Assembly: GCA_026390575.1 (NCBI GenBank) | Contig: JAPLFR010000006.1 | Location: 62,001 to 126,000, forward strand | Length of the DNA stretch: 64,000 nt | From: Ignavibacteriales bacterium | Lineage (GTDB): Bacteria; Bacteroidota; Ignavibacteria; UBA10030 | Direction of reading: 5' to 3' | Shown: positions 18,766 to 27,211 of the stretch, one piece after another | Position numbering within the stretch: position 1 is the stretch's first letter | How the letters are laid out: the number at the start of each line of letters is the position of its first letter | Notes under the pieces: generated by a model | What the model was told of the DNA's origin: nothing | Database searches by the model: none | What the model saw: only the letters and a program-made list of their open reading frames with translations | Program-made: the position numbers and the translations under genes

Positions 18766-19584
18766 ATGATTACAACCGTTTCCATTACATCGCTCAATCA
18801 ACCGGAATTGACGCCGTATCGCACATTGCGTCAATCGGTCGAGCAGTTTCGCAAAGGCATGTTTATTGCGGAAGGAACAATCGTTGTTCAAAGACTTTTG
18901 GAGAGCGCTCATACAATTGTTTCTGTTCTTATAACACCGGAATGGTTAGAAGATTACCGCGAACGACTCGCCGCACGTCCTGAACACATCACCGTCTTTG
19001 TTGGACAGAAAGAATTGCTGAACACGATTGTGGGATACAATTTGCATCAAAGTATTATGGCACTTGGAAAAATTCCAGCACAAGAAATGCTTGACTCAGT
19101 GTTACAACAATCGTCATCGCCGCGGTTATTTGTTGCGATGGACGGATTAGCCAATGCCGAAAACATCGGTGTCCTTGTACGAAATTGCACAGCATTTGGC
19201 GTGCAAGCTATTCTTGTCGGCGAGACATCCAGCAGTCCATACTTGCGACGCTCGGTGAGAAATTCTATGGGGACAATATTCAAAATGCCGGTTGTGCATT
19301 GCACGAATCTCGTGGAAACGCTCACGACGCTTCAACGCTCTCACCAATTTAAAATCTTTGCGGCACATCCGCACACAGAAGAACACAGCATTCAGCGCAC
19401 AGATTTCTCCGGCAATTGCTGTCTCGTCTTTGGAAGTGAAGGTAATGGAGTTTCGCCGCAGGTTCTTTCCATATGCGATATGCCGGTAGCGATTCCCATG
19501 CAGTCCGGCGTGGATTCGCTTAATGTAGCAAGTGCAAGCGCGGTGTTTCTCTATGAAGTAACGCGCCAACGGAATAAATTGTAG
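18766..19584 (+). CDS. TrmH/SpoU-family RNA 2'-O-methyltransferase
   Basis: 272 residues from ATG 18766; the frame continues back to a TTG at 18736. The N-terminal substrate-binding domain (YRTLRQSVEQFRKGMFIAEG) is followed by the SPOUT knot: motif 1 DGLANAENIGVLVRNCTAF, motif 2 VFGSEGNGVS, motif 3 IPMQSGVDSLNVASASAVF. Members methylate the ribose of rRNA or tRNA using SAM; the target base cannot be told. Single gene with no clear operon partner. Confidence 0.9.
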   Translation: MITTVSITSLNQPELTPYRTLRQSVEQFRKGMFIAEGTIVVQRLLESAHTIVSVLITPEWLEDYRERLAARPEHITVFVGQKELLNTIVGYNLHQSIMALGKIPAQEMLDSVLQQSSSPRLFVAMDGLANAENIGVLVRNCTAFGVQAILVGETSSSPYLRRSVRNSMGTIFKMPVVHCTNLVETLTTLQRSHQFKIFAAHPHTEEHSIQRTDFSGNCCLVFGSEGNGVSPQVLSICDMPVAIPMQSGVDSLNVASASAVFLYEVTRQRNKL

Positions 19585-19652
19585 GGACGTGATTCATCAC
19601 GTCCAAGTCACGCCAATCGCTGTAATTGATCGGAGAGATAGCTTACGTCTGA

Positions 19653-19883
19653 CTAAACCTTTGGCGTAACTGGCGGTAATTTATGTGCTTTCACATCTGA
19701 TTGGAAGTTGCACGCACGGTGGGTGCCATCACAAAATGGTTTGTCTTTGCTCTGGCCGCATCGGCACAACGAGATCGTTGCACGCCCTGCAAGATCAAAT
19801 TTATTGCCGTCTATATCGAACAATTCAAATTCACCTTCCACGCGGATACTGCCGTTGTTTTTCACCGTAATCTTTGCTGCCAT
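19653..19883 (-). CDS. CDGSH iron-sulfur domain protein
   Basis: 76 residues. The motif CRCGQSKDKPFCDGTH gives the 3-Cys/1-His ligands of a [2Fe-2S] cluster (C-x-C-x8-C-x3-H). A short N-terminal region (ITVKNNGSIRVEGEFELFDI) matches the usual layout of small bacterial CDGSH proteins. Probable role in electron transfer or cluster handling. Ten bases separate it from the preceding DUF2911 gene on the same strand, so they may be co-transcribed. Confidence 0.93.
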   Translation of the reverse strand: MAAKITVKNNGSIRVEGEFELFDIDGNKFDLAGRATISLCRCGQSKDKPFCDGTHRACNFQSDVKAHKLPPVTPKV

Positions 19884-19893
19884 GGCTTTTCTC

Positions 19894-20877
19894 CTACTTT
19901 AGTTGAAAGTTTACAGAGAGCTGGGTTTTTTCCCACGCCAATTTCATCACACCGGATTTTTCTGCAGTGCGCTCTAAGGTCATTGTGAATTTTTCCACGG
20001 GCTGTTTCAATAGTACTTTCTTCAGCGGAATGCGAGCGAAATCGAGTTTTTCATTGTACACCGTTCCCCATTGCCCCGTCTGCTTATTGATGATAAGTTT
20101 CCACTGGTTGGAAGATGGGAGTGTGTAGAGCGTGTACGATCCGCGCGGTATCGTAACACCGGACACAACAATATCTGTCTGCGTGACAAAACTTGTTGCT
20201 GCGTTTGCTCCCGTGCGCCAGACAACACCGTACGGAACCACACTACCCATAATTTTTCTGCCGCGCATCGACGGGCGGCTGTAATTCACTGATAATCGTT
20301 TATTGTTTATGACAAGGACTGATGAATCCGGTGGACTTGGCATCAGCGAATCTTTACTGATATGGAATGGGACAGAAAGCGACGTATTTTCCCATTCAAT
20401 CTTAAGTGTACCGCTGCCCGTGCCGTTTTTTTCCAACTTGAATGTACACTCTTCGACCGGTGTTTTCAGTTTTGCAACTTTTAAATCGATGCGTGCAAGA
20501 TCAAGCTGAGGCATGTACGTAGTACCCCACTGCCCTGTCTGTTTGTTGATAATAAGTTTCCAGCGCTCTTCAGCTGGAAGCGTGTAGAGGGAATAGGTGC
20601 CGCGCGGCACGACCGCTCCATCCACTTCAAGGTCGGCGTCTGTCGTCAGCACTGTAGCCGCACCGGCGCCGGTGCGCCACACTTTGTAGTACGGAACAAA
20701 TGCTCCGAATATTTTCCGCCCAAGCATTGATGGTTTGCCATAGTTCACTGCAATTATTTTTCCATTGAAGTTCATTTTTACTGAATCGCGCGGACTGACA
20801 ATTGGTTTTTGAGCAAATACTTGAGTCAAAAAGCAAACGACAAGCAAGAAGCAGTATTTTCTAAATTTCAATTTCAT
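19894..20877 (-). CDS. Exported protein with two DUF2911 domains
   Basis: 327 residues. The signal peptide ends near VFAQ (about residue 22). Two tandem copies of one domain of about 145 residues follow: copy 1 about 30-170 and copy 2 about 190-325, sharing VNYxxPSMxGRKIxGxxVPY, VWRTGAxAAT, VPRGTYSLYTLP/IPRGSYTLYTLP and WKLIINKQTGQWGT. This is the DUF2911 pattern, common in FCB bacteria and of unknown role. The copies are well conserved against each other, so the duplication is functional or fairly recent. Likely periplasmic. Confidence 0.9.
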   Translation of the reverse strand: MKLKFRKYCFLLVVCFLTQVFAQKPIVSPRDSVKMNFNGKIIAVNYGKPSMLGRKIFGAFVPYYKVWRTGAGAATVLTTDADLEVDGAVVPRGTYSLYTLPAEERWKLIINKQTGQWGTTYMPQLDLARIDLKVAKLKTPVEECTFKLEKNGTGSGTLKIEWENTSLSVPFHISKDSLMPSPPDSSVLVINNKRLSVNYSRPSMRGRKIMGSVVPYGVVWRTGANAATSFVTQTDIVVSGVTIPRGSYTLYTLPSSNQWKLIINKQTGQWGTVYNEKLDFARIPLKKVLLKQPVEKFTMTLERTAEKSGVMKLAWEKTQLSVNFQLK

Positions 20878-20897
20878 GGTTCTCCGTTCTCACAACA

Positions 20898-21422
20898 CTA
20901 ATTCTTTTTAGATAATTCCTGTTCGGCTGATATATAGGTCTCGTATGTCCCTCGATCAAAACATACGATAATAACACGTTTAAGATTCGTGTTGGTTTCA
21001 AGTTCCTGGATAATTTCGCGCAGAGCAAGACGCGAGGCGCGTTCAACTGGAAATCGATACACACCCGTGCTGATGGATGGAAATGCGATGGTGCCGATAT
21101 GGTGTTTCCGTGCAAGTGCAAAACAATTTCTGTAACAGCTTGCCAGCAGTTTGTCTTCATGATGATCGCCCCCTTGCCAGATTGGACCAACCGTGTGAAT
21201 GACAAATTTTACGGAAAGATTGTATCCCTTTGTAATTTTTGCGCCGCCGGTTTCGCATCCGCCCAGTGTGCGGCATTCTTCTAAAAGATTCGGTCCAGCC
21301 GCGTGATGAATTGCGCCATCAACTCCGCCGCCGCCAAGCAAGGAGTTGTTTGCCGCATTCACGATGGCATCCACCACTTGTGTGGTAATGTCACCTTGTA
21401 CAATAGATAAACGAGAAGGCAT
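20898..21422 (-). CDS. Macrodomain protein, O-acetyl-ADP-ribose deacetylase-like
   Basis: 174 residues, a complete single macrodomain: IVQGDITTQVVDAIVNAANN, LLGGGGVDGAIHHAAGP, TGGAKITKGYNL and AFPSISTGVYRFP mark the ADP-ribose pocket of YmdB-type enzymes, which remove acetyl or ADP-ribose groups. It lies 20 bases upstream of the DUF2911 gene on the same strand, probably in one transcript with it and the CDGSH gene. Confidence 0.94.
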   Translation of the reverse strand: MPSRLSIVQGDITTQVVDAIVNAANNSLLGGGGVDGAIHHAAGPNLLEECRTLGGCETGGAKITKGYNLSVKFVIHTVGPIWQGGDHHEDKLLASCYRNCFALARKHHIGTIAFPSISTGVYRFPVERASRLALREIIQELETNTNLKRVIIVCFDRGTYETYISAEQELSKKN

Positions 21423-21511
21423 GGTTTACTTCATTATTTTTTAACCGCAAAGTAACGCAAAGATTGCCAAGAAATAATAAATATTTTTGTAACATCATTC
21501 ACTCAACGAAT

Positions 21512-22387
21512 TCACGGCTCAATCGGACGCGCAACCATTATTCCCGCGTCTTTTTTAATCTTCGCAAGATATTCCCAGAGCGGCAATTCAGTGATTTGCA
21601 CTTTCGAACCGGGAACGGGTGCGTGAAGGAGATGCAGTTTCCCTTTTTGCCAGATGGCAATGCCTGTATGCGTGCAATCCAATCCGTCAATTGTTGTAGT
21701 GATGCCGATGATGTCGCCGTCCTTGATCTGTGATGCTATTCTTTTAACATACGCTTTCGGAATGTGATACATCATCCGTACATTCATTTCATTTTCAATT
21801 TTCCGGATTCCTTTAATGTTCTCTGGAGAGTTTTTTAATTGAAGATATGAATCCGGATGGGTTGACATGAAATTTATTTTCTTCTTGAAAGTCACACCGC
21901 CAAGCTTCTTCGTCACATCTTTCAAGACCGACTTTATTCCGTTATCAAAGAAATAATCCGATGTATAATGCAGGCGGCTCGCATAGCCGTCGATGATGCC
22001 GCCTCGGTAACGAACAAATTGAAGTTCCTTTTTATAATCGTCAAAAGTCAACTTATTCTTCTTGATACAACGCGCGAGTACAAGCGAGTTTTCATAGAAC
22101 GTGACGCAATCGAGTGTTTGCAGATTGATAACGAGCTGTTCCTTGCCCGGTGGATCTATGGTGTTGGCGGCATAATCTGTACCGATGAAGGATTTTGCAA
22201 TTTCAATGACAACCTCGTTTATCGGTTTCTCACGCAATTTCATCGAACCAGCGAGATTGAATTTATTTTTGCAGATTAATTCGTTCGGATCAACAGGAAT
22301 TTCAGCACTTGTTTTCTTCTGTGGTTGAAGGAAAAAGGGGACTAAGATAAGAACAGAAATTAATTGTAGAGCTCTGCGGCAATTCAT
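21512..22387 (-). CDS. DUF1460 (NlpC/P60-like amidase fold) exported protein
   Basis: 291 residues. An N-terminal hydrophobic segment (LQLISVLILVPFFL) acts as signal. The body matches DUF1460 proteins: FIGTDYAANT, LQTLDCVTFYENSLVLA with the likely catalytic Cys, FMSTHP, and CTHTGIAIWQKGKLHLLHAP with the histidines. The fold is related to NlpC/P60 peptidases and some members act as cell-wall amidases; the exact bond cleaved here is inference. Ends about 90 bases upstream of the macrodomain gene. Confidence 0.85.
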   Translation of the reverse strand: MNCRRALQLISVLILVPFFLQPQKKTSAEIPVDPNELICKNKFNLAGSMKLREKPINEVVIEIAKSFIGTDYAANTIDPPGKEQLVINLQTLDCVTFYENSLVLARCIKKNKLTFDDYKKELQFVRYRGGIIDGYASRLHYTSDYFFDNGIKSVLKDVTKKLGGVTFKKKINFMSTHPDSYLQLKNSPENIKGIRKIENEMNVRMMYHIPKAYVKRIASQIKDGDIIGITTTIDGLDCTHTGIAIWQKGKLHLLHAPVPGSKVQITELPLWEYLAKIKKDAGIMVARPIEP

Positions 22388-22482
22388 AATAAATCAAGTT
22401 TTCATTGATCAGGTATCAAAAAGCGGTATCGTTTATTCAGAATTTAACATCAATCTGCAATTGGCAATTCGCAATCCAAAAT

Positions 22483-23913
22483 TTAAAATGGTGTTGTTTC
22501 CGGCGTTTCTTCAGGCAAGTATGTTTCAGGACGAAAGACAGTTCTGCTTTCGAACCGCGCGTACTGCTTGATAAATTGCAATTTTACGGTATCTGTCGGT
22601 CCGTTACGCTGTTTGCCGATGATGATTTCCGCGAGACCTTCTGTTGGTTCGTTATCTTGTTCTGTTATACCAAACATTTCAGGTCGGTGAACAAAAACAA
22701 CAACGTCGGCATCTTGTTCGATTGCACCTGATTCTCGCAAGTCGGATAATGCCGGCCGTTTGTCATTGCGCGATTCAACAGAACGATTCAACTGCGACAG
22801 TGCAATAACCGGAATATTTAATTCTTTCGCGAGCGCTTTGAGCGATCGGGAAATAGCGGAGATTTCTTGTTCCCGGCTTTGCGCATTCCGCGGTCCTTGC
22901 ATCAACTGGAGGTAATCTACAAGGATCATGCCGATGTTATGCTCTACTTTCAACCGCCGTGCTTTTGCTCTTAATTCCAGTACGGCAAGTCCTGGTGTGT
23001 CATCGATAAACATTTTTGCTTTATAGAGCCGGCCGACACTGGTGCTTAACTTTTTCCATTCATCTTCGGGCAAGCGGCCTGTGCGAACCTTGTGTGCATC
23101 CACGCGCGCTTCTGCACACATCAATCGCATCACTAACTGTTGCGTGGACATTTCAAGACTAAACATGCCGATGGGAATATCATGCAGAACTGTCGCATTA
23201 CGCGCAACCGAAAGCGCAAGCGCTGTTTTCCCTTGCGATGGACGGCCTGCAATAATAATAAGATCCGACGGCTGGAATCCGCCTGTGAGGGAATCAAGAT
23301 CAGCAAAACCCGACGGCACACCGGTAACGCCGCTGTGTTTGCCGTGAATACTTTGCAGCATATCCATCGTTTTGTGTACGGCAGTGTTCATCGAGACAAA
23401 ACTTTTTTTCATCCGCTGCTCGGAGATATCGAAAATTTTCTGTTCTGCCTGATCAAGCAAACCGAGCGCGTCTTCGGTTTCGCTGTACGCACGATTGATG
23501 ACTTCCGATGACGAATGAATCAATTGCCGCATCAACGCCCGTTCCAGTACGATGTGTGCATGGTATTCTATGTTTGCAGCGCTCGAAACTTTTGTCGTAA
23601 GCTCGGTGAGATAATACTCGCCGCCGATTTTTTCCAAATCGCCGCGCCGGCGGAGTTCTTCCGTGAGCGTTATGAGATCGACCGGTTCGCTTCGTTCAAA
23701 CAGCGCCATCATTGCTCGATAAATGCTTTGATGTGCGGGTTTATAAAAAGCAGTGTCATCCAGAGTTTCAATCGCTTTTGCGATGGCGTCTTTTTCCAAC
23801 AGCATCGCTCCGATGACGGCTTCTTCAACATCCACCGCCTGCGGCGGTACACGCCCTTCCGTTGACACCGACTGCGGTGTGTTGAAGTCAATTATTTTTC
23901 GCGGGTCTGACAT
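22483..23913 (-). CDS. dnaB: Replicative DNA helicase DnaB
   Basis: 476 residues from the ATG at 23913 (GGAG 9 bases before); the frame extends upstream to 23964 inside the preceding gene. DnaB N-terminal domain (VPPQAVDVEEAVIGAMLLEK), linker, then RecA-type ATPase with Walker A AGRPSQGKTALAL, Walker B IGMILVDYLQLM, and SQLNRSVESR and ESGAIEQDADVV motifs. It unwinds DNA at the replication fork as a hexamer. The stop of the small upstream gene lies 1 base before the dnaB ATG (TGAAATG), so translation is probably coupled. The sequence here is about 53-58% GC in sampled lines, against about 37% in the upstream pair. Confidence 0.97.
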   Translation of the reverse strand: MSDPRKIIDFNTPQSVSTEGRVPPQAVDVEEAVIGAMLLEKDAIAKAIETLDDTAFYKPAHQSIYRAMMALFERSEPVDLITLTEELRRRGDLEKIGGEYYLTELTTKVSSAANIEYHAHIVLERALMRQLIHSSSEVINRAYSETEDALGLLDQAEQKIFDISEQRMKKSFVSMNTAVHKTMDMLQSIHGKHSGVTGVPSGFADLDSLTGGFQPSDLIIIAGRPSQGKTALALSVARNATVLHDIPIGMFSLEMSTQQLVMRLMCAEARVDAHKVRTGRLPEDEWKKLSTSVGRLYKAKMFIDDTPGLAVLELRAKARRLKVEHNIGMILVDYLQLMQGPRNAQSREQEISAISRSLKALAKELNIPVIALSQLNRSVESRNDKRPALSDLRESGAIEQDADVVVFVHRPEMFGITEQDNEPTEGLAEIIIGKQRNGPTDTVKLQFIKQYARFESRTVFRPETYLPEETPETTPF

Positions 23914-23914
23914 T

Positions 23915-24148
23915 TCAAAAGGCTCCAATAAAATTGTTTTCCCAAACACAATCTGACAACGCAAAGATCCCTATCTCATCATAATCTGGATTTACATTTT
24001 TTGATTGTTCTTTTAATACAGATTGAGCTTTTTTCTTTGTTCTAAAGAACTGTGGTGCTTCGAAAAGACCTCGATAAGTCTTCAATAAAACCCATCCAGA
24101 AATTTTATCTTTTCTTTTCGCTTGCCCGCTTGTGCCAACTGTAGACAT
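23915..24148 (-). CDS. Small hypothetical protein coupled to dnaB
   Basis: 77 residues starting MSTVGTSGQAKRKDK; the frame opens further upstream to 24187. It is Lys/Arg-rich in the first half (SGWVLLKTYRGLFEAPQFF, RTKKKAQSVLKEQSK) and ends acidic and hydrophobic (VWENNFIGAF). No family recognised. Its start overlaps the end of the nuclease-like gene by 44 bases and its stop abuts dnaB, so it is part of a tight three-gene chain. The base composition resembles the nuclease-like gene, not dnaB. A DNA-binding or antitoxin-like partner role is speculation. Confidence 0.6.
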   Translation of the reverse strand: MSTVGTSGQAKRKDKISGWVLLKTYRGLFEAPQFFRTKKKAQSVLKEQSKNVNPDYDEIGIFALSDCVWENNFIGAF

Positions 24149-25019
24149 CTTTATACTCCATGAAATTACAAATTTCTGAAAGTCCACTCGTTTTAAATGT
24201 TGGACGATTGATTTGTCTTAGAAAAAGTGATCGTCTGAGTTCATTTGAGACGATATTAAATTGTAACTTAAGATGTGGTTCATACAAATAAAGATCGTTG
24301 AAACGAAGCAATCCTGAGTAAACCGGAGTAGAATGTTCAACTTCGAATAATGCCGTCAACTCACTTGATCCTCTTTTCAACCAGACAACATCTATTTCCT
24401 TAACTGTGTTGGCAATTCGATCGTATCTGCTTGGAATGTCATTCTTCAATCCAAATTGAGATGTAAGACTCCAATCCAATTTGCTTCTATCGACAGTAGG
24501 TATCCAGACATCGAAACCACGGGTAATGCCAATTCCACCAAGTAGAGTTTGTATTTGTGAATGATTGAAATTAGGAATATTCTTAATACTCGATTTATCT
24601 ATTAAGCTGTCAAGAATCTGCCAACCAAGGAATGCCTCAACATTGAATCTTCCAGCATTTGCAATATATAGCTCTGTTTGATTCTCTTTCAGGAATACTT
24701 GTGCTTTTATTTGTCCGTCAGATGCTGGTGATACACTCGACCAAACATCTTCGAATTCACCATATGGAATGAAAAGAGGTTCAGTCTGATTGTCCCAGAG
24801 AAAAGCTATCACAGAATTACTTGCCTGCAATTGTCTTAAGTCTTCGACACGAAGACCGTAAAATGCCTGTTTCTTTGAATGAACCTTTGAATACCGAATG
24901 TAAAGTTTGCATACACCATTCCCAATATCAAATAGAGAAAGACTGCTTTGGAGTTTTGTTGGTTTCCCAAATTTCTCCGAAAGTCTTTTAAGAAAATTTT
25001 CCTTAACGATGTTTGGCAT
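24105..25019 (-). CDS. Putative restriction-endonuclease-like protein
   Basis: 304 residues. The C-terminal third holds EIDVVWLKRGSSELTALFEVEHS with D210 and E226/E228, followed by SGLLRFNDLY and SNELRRSLFLRQINRPTF. This order of an acidic residue, a strand with ExE, and a helix resembles the core of PD-(D/E)xK nucleases, and proteins with FEVEHS segments are found among restriction-like genes. The N-terminal part (1-130) is of no family I know. The region is AT-rich compared with dnaB and the next gene, suggesting horizontal gain. No methyltransferase is adjacent, so a classical restriction-modification pair is not seen. Function is inference. Confidence 0.55.
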   Translation of the reverse strand: MPNIVKENFLKRLSEKFGKPTKLQSSLSLFDIGNGVCKLYIRYSKVHSKKQAFYGLRVEDLRQLQASNSVIAFLWDNQTEPLFIPYGEFEDVWSSVSPASDGQIKAQVFLKENQTELYIANAGRFNVEAFLGWQILDSLIDKSSIKNIPNFNHSQIQTLLGGIGITRGFDVWIPTVDRSKLDWSLTSQFGLKNDIPSRYDRIANTVKEIDVVWLKRGSSELTALFEVEHSTPVYSGLLRFNDLYLYEPHLKLQFNIVSNELRRSLFLRQINRPTFKTSGLSEICNFMEYKDVYSWHKRASEKKR

Positions 25020-25047
25020 ATATAAGTACTTTACCGAAGTATTTGTT

Positions 25048-26214
25048 CTATCTAATCATCGGTGCAATGAGCATGCCGATGAGATACGTTGTAATTGCTT
25101 CGCCTAATCCGACAAGCGTCATCTCGGTGCCGCTCTTAAGCCACGAACGTCCGGTGACGAGCACCTTCGATGCACCGACTGCGAAGTGCGCTGCTGTACT
25201 GATAATAAACGAAATAACGAGCGCTTCCATTCCCGACCAAAATATAAAAGGAATCACAGGAATAATAGCACCGGCTGCTGTGCTGATCGTTGCACTGATT
25301 GCTGATTTCCACTGGTTCGGAAACGATTTTTCAGAAAGTCCCAATTCTTCATGTGCCAGAGTTGCAAGAAATTGTTCCGGCTGCTCGGCAAGTTTTGCTG
25401 CCATTTTTTTGGCTTCTTCCGGTGAAAATCCTTTGAGCTGGTAGAAGAGCTCCATCTCTTCCTGTTCTTCTTCCGGATGTTCCTCGATCTCGCGTTTTTC
25501 GCGTCCTAGTTCCGCTTCGTACACCTCACGTTCGGATTTCGTTGCAAGATATGCACCGCTGCCCATCGATAATGCGGATGCAACTGCCGCTGCGAGTCCG
25601 CTCAATAATATAAAATTACTATTCGCTGCTGTTGCACCTGCCACTCCACTGACAACGCCAAATGCCGCGCCGAGCCCGTCGTTCACTCCGTAAATTGCCT
25701 GACCAATCCATCCGCCCGCAGTGACGTGCCATTTTTCTTTTCCAAGGATACGCTCGAGCCGGCTTTGCGGATGGCGCGTGACGCGCGAACTTGACATCTC
25801 TTGCAATATCAGACTGTGCGCATTCTCTTCCCGCTGGGCTTCGAGCAATGCCTCGCGGTCAGTTTCATTTTCTGCCGCTTGAATCATCGCTTCATACAGC
25901 GTATCCGCCTGACTCTCGCCCACTTCAAGCATTTGAGCGGCGGCTTCAGGAGAACTTTTCAGCAGCATTCTCTTCCGCAGCAGTTCTATCGGATTTTCCT
26001 TGAACGAGCCCATCTCAATGCCAAGTTCCTTCAAGCGCGCAGCCCAGCGTGCAGCATGGCGGTCTTCCGCTTCTGCCATACGGGTGAAAATAGATTTTCT
26101 TTCCGGGTTCTTATCCTGTTCGGCAAGGGCACGGTAATTCGTGGCGCTCAACATTTCATCACGCCATGCTTTTTTTAAATTGCTGATATATTCTTTGTTC
26201 TTGTTCATACCCAT
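25048..26214 (-). CDS. Ferritin/rubrerythrin-VIT1 fusion membrane protein (MbfA-like)
   Basis: 388 residues. The N-terminal ferritin-like domain (about 1-140) has two helices with ExxH iron ligands (AEDRH and EENAH). A C-terminal VIT1/CCC1 membrane domain follows: GWIGQAIYGVNDGLGAAFG with its conserved Asp, SMGSGAYLATKSEREV, a long acidic cytoplasmic helix (EEHPEEEQEEME), and three further membrane helices. The architecture matches membrane-bound ferritin A, which exports or stores iron under iron or peroxide stress. No Fur box or operon partner was identified. Confidence 0.92.
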   Translation of the reverse strand: MGMNKNKEYISNLKKAWRDEMLSATNYRALAEQDKNPERKSIFTRMAEAEDRHAARWAARLKELGIEMGSFKENPIELLRKRMLLKSSPEAAAQMLEVGESQADTLYEAMIQAAENETDREALLEAQREENAHSLILQEMSSSRVTRHPQSRLERILGKEKWHVTAGGWIGQAIYGVNDGLGAAFGVVSGVAGATAANSNFILLSGLAAAVASALSMGSGAYLATKSEREVYEAELGREKREIEEHPEEEQEEMELFYQLKGFSPEEAKKMAAKLAEQPEQFLATLAHEELGLSEKSFPNQWKSAISATISTAAGAIIPVIPFIFWSGMEALVISFIISTAAHFAVGASKVLVTGRSWLKSGTEMTLVGLGEAITTYLIGMLIAPMIR

Positions 26215-26339
26215 TAAGAATAAAATCCAAAATACAATTAATCAAATATCAAACAAATCTCAAAAAGAAAAACTTCAAATTTGAGTATTGGGATTTGGTG
26301 TTTGTTCGGAATTTGTTTTTTGAATTTTGTGATTTGCTG

Positions 26340-27167
26340 TTATTTGCCTACTTTCATCTCATCGTACAATTTTCGAAACTGCTGCATATCTTCCCAACAA
26401 GGTCTCTTCCAGTTCGGATTACGAAGCAAAGCCGCTGGATGATACGTTACCATAAGTGGAATGCCGCGATAATCATGCACTTTGCCGCGTAAAAGCGTCA
26501 ACGAAGAATTCGTTTTCAGCAGCGATTGGCCGGCAATGCGTCCGGCGCAGAGAATTATCTTCGGTTTGAGAATTTCTAATTGTTTCCAAAGGTACGGCTC
26601 ACAGCAATCGATTTCATCCGTTTGCGGATCACGATTGTTCGGCGGGCGGCATTTGAGTATGTTGCAAATAAAAACTTCTTCCCGTTTAAATTGAACTGCT
26701 TCGAGAATTTTGTTCAACAATTGTCCGGCGCGTCCGACAAACGGCTCGCCCTTTTCATCTTCATCGGCGCCCGGCGCTTCGCCAACCACGACCACGTCTG
26801 CCTTCGGATTGCCGACGCCGAACACGAATTTGATTCTTGTTTTTCCAAGGCCGCATTTCATGCACGTGTTTATTGCGTTATTTAATTCTTCTAGACTCTT
26901 AGTTTCTGTCCACGATTCATTGGGAAATGCTGGCAAGATTGGTTCTCCGGTTTTATGATGACTTGTTGTCTGCTGAACCGCGTTCCCGAAGAGATCGATC
27001 TCGGGAAGAGCAGGTGCAGTGTTTGCCGATGTAGGCATCTGTGTTGATTCGGCAGAAATTTGTTCATTTTTCGCTACAAAAATCGTTTCGCCATACAATT
27101 CCTGCTGCTGTTTCAAGAATCGTTCAGTATCGGTGAGAATATTTTTGAGTTCTTCGTTGAGAGACAT
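26340..27167 (-). CDS. Uracil-DNA glycosylase, family 4 type
   Basis: 275 residues. A variable N-terminal tail (1-90) is followed by the Fe-S uracil glycosylase core: [10 protein letters not shown], active-site motif [34 protein letters not shown] with further cysteines, and motif HPAALLRNP. The cysteines are placed to hold a [4Fe-4S] cluster. It removes uracil from DNA. It follows coaBC on the same strand, 45 bases downstream, and may belong to the yicC-gmk-rpoZ-coaBC unit. Confidence 0.94.
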   Translation of the reverse strand: MSLNEELKNILTDTERFLKQQQELYGETIFVAKNEQISAESTQMPTSANTAPALPEIDLFGNAVQQTTSHHKTGEPILPAFPNESWTETKSLEELNNAINTCMKCGLGKTRIKFVFGVGNPKADVVVVGEAPGADEDEKGEPFVGRAGQLLNKILEAVQFKREEVFICNILKCRPPNNRDPQTDEIDCCEPYLWKQLEILKPKIILCAGRIAGQSLLKTNSSLTLLRGKVHDYRGIPLMVTYHPAALLRNPNWKRPCWEDMQQFRKLYDEMKVGK

Positions 27168-27211
27168 GTGAAATGATTAAATCCAGAGACGACGAATGCT
27201 CTAGATGTTAC

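Noticed and set aside
24105-25019. Classical type II restriction-modification system
   Set aside because: No DNA methyltransferase gene is adjacent in the window; only the nuclease-like half is suggested.
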